64,000 nucleotides of DNA, from positions 1 through 64,000 of the forward strand of contig DATLOZ010000001.1 in assembly GCA_035535995.1 (NCBI GenBank), written 5' to 3'. Below, piece after piece: positions 60,337 through 64,000 of this stretch (position 1 is its first letter; each line of letters starts with the position of its first letter). This stretch comes from JANYCO01 sp035535995. Its GTDB lineage: Bacteria > Bacteroidota > Bacteroidia > Cytophagales > Cytophagaceae. The translations under genes were made by a program, and so were the position numbers. The notes beneath the pieces are model-generated. The model did not search any database. It was given only the letters and a program-made list of their open reading frames with translations, and was not told the origin of the DNA.

Positions 60337-63300
60337 ATGCCGCTTCCCCTTTTCCATACCGCTGTTTCCGACTGGTTTGAAAAAAGCTTCGGGGTTCCTA
60401 CCAATGTGCAGGGACAAGCCTGGAAAGCGATTAAATCGTCCGAAAACACGCTGATCGCCGCTCCTACAGGATCGGGAAAAACGCTTGCGGCATTTCTTTC
60501 CGCCATCGACGAATTGATAAAGCAAGGCATTAACGGCACATTAACGCCGGGTATACAAGTAGTGTATATTTCTCCGCTGAAAGCTTTGAGCAATGACATC
60601 GAACGAAACTTACGTTTTCCTTTACAAGGAATAAAAAAAGAACTGGAAGCCACCGGCCTTCCCGCCGCGGATATTGAAGTAATGGTACGCACCGGCGATA
60701 CAACTGCTACGGAGCGAACCAATATGATCAAACATCCTCCGCATATCCTTGTTACTACTCCCGAATCGCTTTACCTGATGCTCACAAGCGTGAAAGGCCG
60801 TGAACTGCTAAGCTCCGTGCATACACTGATCATCGATGAGATCCACGCACTGGTGGGTGACAAACGCGGTTCGCATTTAGCTTTGTCGGTAGAACGCCTG
60901 GAAGCCCTGACCCAGCGCAGGCTGCATCGCATCGGACTTTCTGCTACGCAAAAACCGGTAGAACAAGTTGCCAGCTTCCTGAGCGGCATGCATCCCTGCA
61001 CGATCATCGATACAGGTCATGCGCGTAAGCTGGATCTTTCGATTGAAATTCCCCGCTCGCCGCTCACCGCCGTCATGGCCAATGAAGTATGGGGAGAGAT
61101 CTATGATAAATTAATTCACCTGATCGAAACCCACGAGACGACGTTGATCTTCGTAAACACAAGACGACTCGCCGAACGACTTTCACACAACCTCAACGAA
61201 CGCTTAGGCCCGGGACAAGTATTGGCGCATCACGGAAGTATGTCGAAAGAACAACGCTTCGAAGCCGAACAAAGGCTGAAAGGCGGAGCGCTGAAAGCCC
61301 TGGTGGCTACAGCTTCCATGGAGCTGGGGATCGATGTTGGCTCTATTGACCTTGTCTGCCAGATCTCTTCGCCCCGTTCGATCGCTGCTTTCCTTCAGCG
61401 TGTAGGCCGCTCCGGTCATAGCGTGCATAAAATTCCGAAAGGAAAATTATTTCCGCTCACCTGCGACGAACTGGTAGAATGTGTTGCCATCATGGAAGCC
61501 ATCCGCTACAAAGAGCTAGACAAGATCCGCATGCCGGAAAAACCGCTTGATATTCTGGCCCAGCAAATAGTAGCCGAAACTTCCTGCAGGGAATATTACG
61601 AAGAAGAGCTATTTACACTTGCAAAAAAAGCTTACCCTTACCGCGATCTCACAAGAAAAGAATTTGACGAGATCATTACCATGCTTACCGAAGGCTTTAC
61701 CACAAGGCGCGGTAGAAGAGGAGCTTATTTATACCACGACATCATCAACGAGCGCATTAGTGCGCGCAAAGGCGCCAGACTCACTTCGCTTATTTCCGGA
61801 GGCGCTATTCCCGACAATTTTGATTTTGATGTTTTGCTTGAACCCCAAAATATTTTTATCGGCACACTGAACGAAGACTTTGCTATTGAAAGTCTTCCCG
61901 GAGATATTTTTCAACTTGGAAATAATTCCTGGAAAATATTGCGAATCGAAAATGGAAAAGTGCGCGTGGAAGATGCACACGGACAGCCACCGAGTATTCC
62001 CTTCTGGCTGGGAGAAGCGCCCGGCAGAAGCCCGGAACTTTCCTTCGCCGTGTCAAGGTTGCGACAGGAAGTCTCCTCACGACTAGGAGATCTCGAAGCA
62101 CTTTCGCACCAGGATCCTACCAAGCCCGACGATGGAAGCTGGAAGAAGGAAGCGCTTCAATGGATCATAGAAATAGCCGGAGTTTCCGCCGATGCTGCGG
62201 ATCAACTGGTAACCTACTTAGCCTGCGGACAAGCCGCCTTGAAAGTGATGCCTTCGCAGGAAACGATCGTGATGGAACGATTTTTCGACGAAGCAGGGGA
62301 TATGCATTTGGTCATTCACGCTCCTTTCGGAAGTAGGCTAAACAAGGCCTGGGGACTGGCGTTGAGAAAACGATTTTGCAAAAAATTTAATTTTGAATTA
62401 CAAGCCGCTGCGAATGATGATGCGATCATTCTTTCGCTTGGCTCTACCCATAGCTTCCCGCTTGAAGAAGTATTTGGGTATTTAAACCCTGCCACAGTAA
62501 GACAAGTCTTAATACAAGCCCTACTGGACGCGCCGATGTTTGAGATCCGCTGGCGCTGGAATGCATCACGTGCACTTGCCGTGATCCGCAGAAGGGCCAA
62601 TCAGAAAGTTCCGCCACAGCTACAGCGCATGCAATCGGAAGATCTTGTCGCCCAAATTTTCCCCGATCAATTGGCTTGCCTGGAAAATATTCCCGGCGAA
62701 CGTGAAGTACCCGATCATCCTTTGATCAATCAGACGCTGCATGATTGTCTTTACGAAGCAATGGATATTGAAGGGCTGGAGGCCTTATTGAAAAAAATCA
62801 AGAACCGTGAGATCAACCTCGTGGCGCGGGATCTGAAGGAACCTTCTCCGCTTGCCCACGAAATATTGACCGCCAGACCATATGCCTTTCTCGACGATGC
62901 GCCGCTGGAAGAACGCAGAACACTGGCCGTAAAAAACCGGCGCTGGCTTTCTCCTGCAGAAGCCAACGATCTTGGCAAACTCGACATGGAAGCCATTGAA
63001 GCCGTACAAGCCGAAGCATGGCCTGAAGTGACCAGCGCCGATGAGCTGCACGATGCGTTGTTGCTTTCCGGGTTTATCGCAGAAGACGAAGGATTGGATC
63101 ATTATTGGGGAAGTTATTTTGAAACGCTTATTCAAACCAAGAGAGCTACCGTACTCATGGTTACACGCGAGCACAGGTTATGGATTGCGACAGAGCGTCT
63201 TCCTTATTTTGAAAAAATTTATCCTGGCAAAGAATTTATACATGAAGTAAAAGTTCCGGATCGCCTAATCGAAGCGCTGTCCGGCAAAGATCCGCTCATC

Positions 63301-64000
63301 GAAGTGGTACGTGGCAGGCTGGAGATCATGGGGCCTGTGACTGGTTCCCGCTTAGCAACATTGATGGTTCTACCAGAAACTACGATTGACCAGGCCCTGT
63401 ATGCTTTGGAAAATGAAGGCTTTGTGTTTCGCGGAAATTTCACCGAGAGCGGTATGCTTGAATGGTGCGAACGCCGCTTGCTGGCAAGGATCCATCGCTA
63501 TACGATCAAACGCTTGCGCAGTGAGATACAACCTGTATCGGCGGCGGACTATATGCGTTTCCTGTTTGCCTGGCACCAGATGCTTCCCGGCCAACAGCCG
63601 CAAGGGCCCGATGCATTATACCAGGCGATTTTAAAACTGGAAGGATTCGAAGCTTCCGCCGTAGCCTGGGAAAGCGATATTTTTCCTTCCCGTATCGCTG
63701 CTTACAATTATGTATGGCTCGACATGCTTTGCATTTCAGGAAAAATTTCCTGGGGCCGTTTCCGCGGAACTCCACAAGTAAACAATGAGAAAAAAACCGG
63801 AAGCCCGATCCGCACTACGCCGATCTCTTTTGTAGAGCGGGGAAAATTATCCGTATGGAAAAATTCTTCTTCTTTCTCCGAAACAAATTCGGAAGAAAAT
63901 CTTTCTTCCCGGGCGCTGTCGATCCTGGCAGTGCTGCAGAAACAAGGCGCCTCGTTCTTTCATGACCTGGTAGCTGCTACAAAACTTTTCGACTCACAGG
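60337..64000 (+). CDS. lhr: Lhr-type ATP-dependent DNA helicase, 5' part
   Basis: An open frame from ATG 60337 to the right edge, 1221 codons, without a stop. It is an SF2 helicase of the Lhr family. Walker A is AAPTGSGKT (41-49), motif II is DEIH (167-170), motif III follows as LSATQKP, and motif VI is QRVGRSGH. The winged-helix and DEAD-assoc regions follow, and the visible end (GASFFHDLVAATKLFDSQ) begins the C-terminal region. Lhr proteins unwind DNA or RNA:DNA in repair. Downstream neighbours, often a ligase or a metallophosphatase, are outside the window. Confidence 0.93.
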   Translation, partial: MPLPLFHTAVSDWFEKSFGVPTNVQGQAWKAIKSSENTLIAAPTGSGKTLAAFLSAIDELIKQGINGTLTPGIQVVYISPLKALSNDIERNLRFPLQGIKKELEATGLPAADIEVMVRTGDTTATERTNMIKHPPHILVTTPESLYLMLTSVKGRELLSSVHTLIIDEIHALVGDKRGSHLALSVERLEALTQRRLHRIGLSATQKPVEQVASFLSGMHPCTIIDTGHARKLDLSIEIPRSPLTAVMANEVWGEIYDKLIHLIETHETTLIFVNTRRLAERLSHNLNERLGPGQVLAHHGSMSKEQRFEAEQRLKGGALKALVATASMELGIDVGSIDLVCQISSPRSIAAFLQRVGRSGHSVHKIPKGKLFPLTCDELVECVAIMEAIRYKELDKIRMPEKPLDILAQQIVAETSCREYYEEELFTLAKKAYPYRDLTRKEFDEIITMLTEGFTTRRGRRGAYLYHDIINERISARKGARLTSLISGGAIPDNFDFDVLLEPQNIFIGTLNEDFAIESLPGDIFQLGNNSWKILRIENGKVRVEDAHGQPPSIPFWLGEAPGRSPELSFAVSRLRQEVSSRLGDLEALSHQDPTKPDDGSWKKEALQWIIEIAGVSADAADQLVTYLACGQAALKVMPSQETIVMERFFDEAGDMHLVIHAPFGSRLNKAWGLALRKRFCKKFNFELQAAANDDAIILSLGSTHSFPLEEVFGYLNPATVRQVLIQALLDAPMFEIRWRWNASRALAVIRRRANQKVPPQLQRMQSEDLVAQIFPDQLACLENIPGEREVPDHPLINQTLHDCLYEAMDIEGLEALLKKIKNREINLVARDLKEPSPLAHEILTARPYAFLDDAPLEERRTLAVKNRRWLSPAEANDLGKLDMEAIEAVQAEAWPEVTSADELHDALLLSGFIAEDEGLDHYWGSYFETLIQTKRATVLMVTREHRLWIATERLPYFEKIYPGKEFIHEVKVPDRLIEALSGKDPLIEVVRGRLEIMGPVTGSRLATLMVLPETTIDQALYALENEGFVFRGNFTESGMLEWCERRLLARIHRYTIKRLRSEIQPVSAADYMRFLFAWHQMLPGQQPQGPDALYQAILKLEGFEASAVAWESDIFPSRIAAYNYVWLDMLCISGKISWGRFRGTPQVNNEKKTGSPIRTTPISFVERGKLSVWKNSSSFSETNSEENLSSRALSILAVLQKQGASFFHDLVAATKLFDSQ

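Noticed and set aside
1..64000. tRNA or rRNA genes
   Set aside because: No tRNA-like cloverleaf or rRNA core sequence was seen on either strand; a covariance search would be decisive.

Overview
The window is a chromosomal segment of a Bacteroidota bacterium. The evidence is a PorP/SprF-family outer-membrane protein, type IX secretion (T9SS) sorting domains of both the short type-A kind and the gliding-motility-associated type-B kind, OmpA/PD40 and delta-60 repeat proteins, a near-general absence of Shine-Dalgarno sequences, and promoters of the Bacteroidota form (TTTG, 19 nt, TAnnTTTG). A gliding or soil/aquatic lineage such as Cytophagales or Chitinophagales is my guess; nothing here fixes the genus. 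I saw no rRNA, tRNA, CRISPR array or prophage.

Layout. 0-4.4 kb: tail of a probable ABC-transporter ATPase, an OmpA/PD40 envelope protein, yjbQ, and metX behind a SAM-I riboswitch that is followed by a Met-Tyr-Cys-Cys-Cys mini-ORF. 4.5-9.7 kb: a surface O-acetylation operon (MBOAT, DHHW protein, SGNH-LysM hydrolase, HEAT-like membrane protein). 9.8-16.1 kb: a MarR regulator and a beta-oxidation operon in the order hydroxyacyl-CoA dehydrogenase/enoyl-CoA hydratase, thiolase, acyl-CoA dehydrogenase. 16.5-24.8 kb: a His/Gly-rich secreted protein, then a leftward set of a delta-60 protein with a type-B T9SS signal, a PorP/SprF partner and a 1423-aa secreted TPR-CHAT (caspase-like) protein. 25.0-27.5 kb: a 500-aa protein with an annexin-like N-terminus followed by two intact and one broken copy of a small membrane protein, an arrangement like toxin plus tandem immunity genes. 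27.7-34.3 kb: small accessory genes (GNAT, LLM oxidoreductase, DUF1275, DUF1801, GyrI-like, an AT-rich protein with an RX4H HEPN-type motif) among dispersed repeats. 34.3-45.5 kb: housekeeping genes (gltD-gltB, dps, two pirins, nitroreductase, glyA). 45.5-46.6 kb: a REP-associated tyrosine transposase (RAYT) between two copies of a nested palindrome, the whole unit flanked by a 52-bp direct repeat. 46.6-64 kb: secreted proteins, guanine deaminase, miaE, aroK, a T9SS type-A protein, a six-PAS histidine kinase with a response regulator, two Cys-rich four-helix copper-storage-like proteins flanking a 506-bp inverted-repeat element, an M23 peptidase and the start of an Lhr-type helicase that runs off the end.

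Intergenic DNA is rich in repeat families: CTCAGAGTC palindromes linked to the RAYT, GATGCCAGAT/ATCTGGCATC hairpins, TTATGAATT hairpins, a GGACATCCTGTCC family confined to 31-34 kb, and the long AATCAAGTAAATCTTCTAAT arms.

The most promising candidates for undescribed biology are the toxin/immunity-like locus (25.0-27.5 kb), the T9SS/PorP/CHAT operon (17.2-24.8 kb), the RAYT unit with its 52-bp flanking duplication (45.5-46.6 kb), and the combined SAM-riboswitch/polycysteine leader of metX (4.08-4.36 kb). All functional statements rest on reading motifs by eye; no database search was run.
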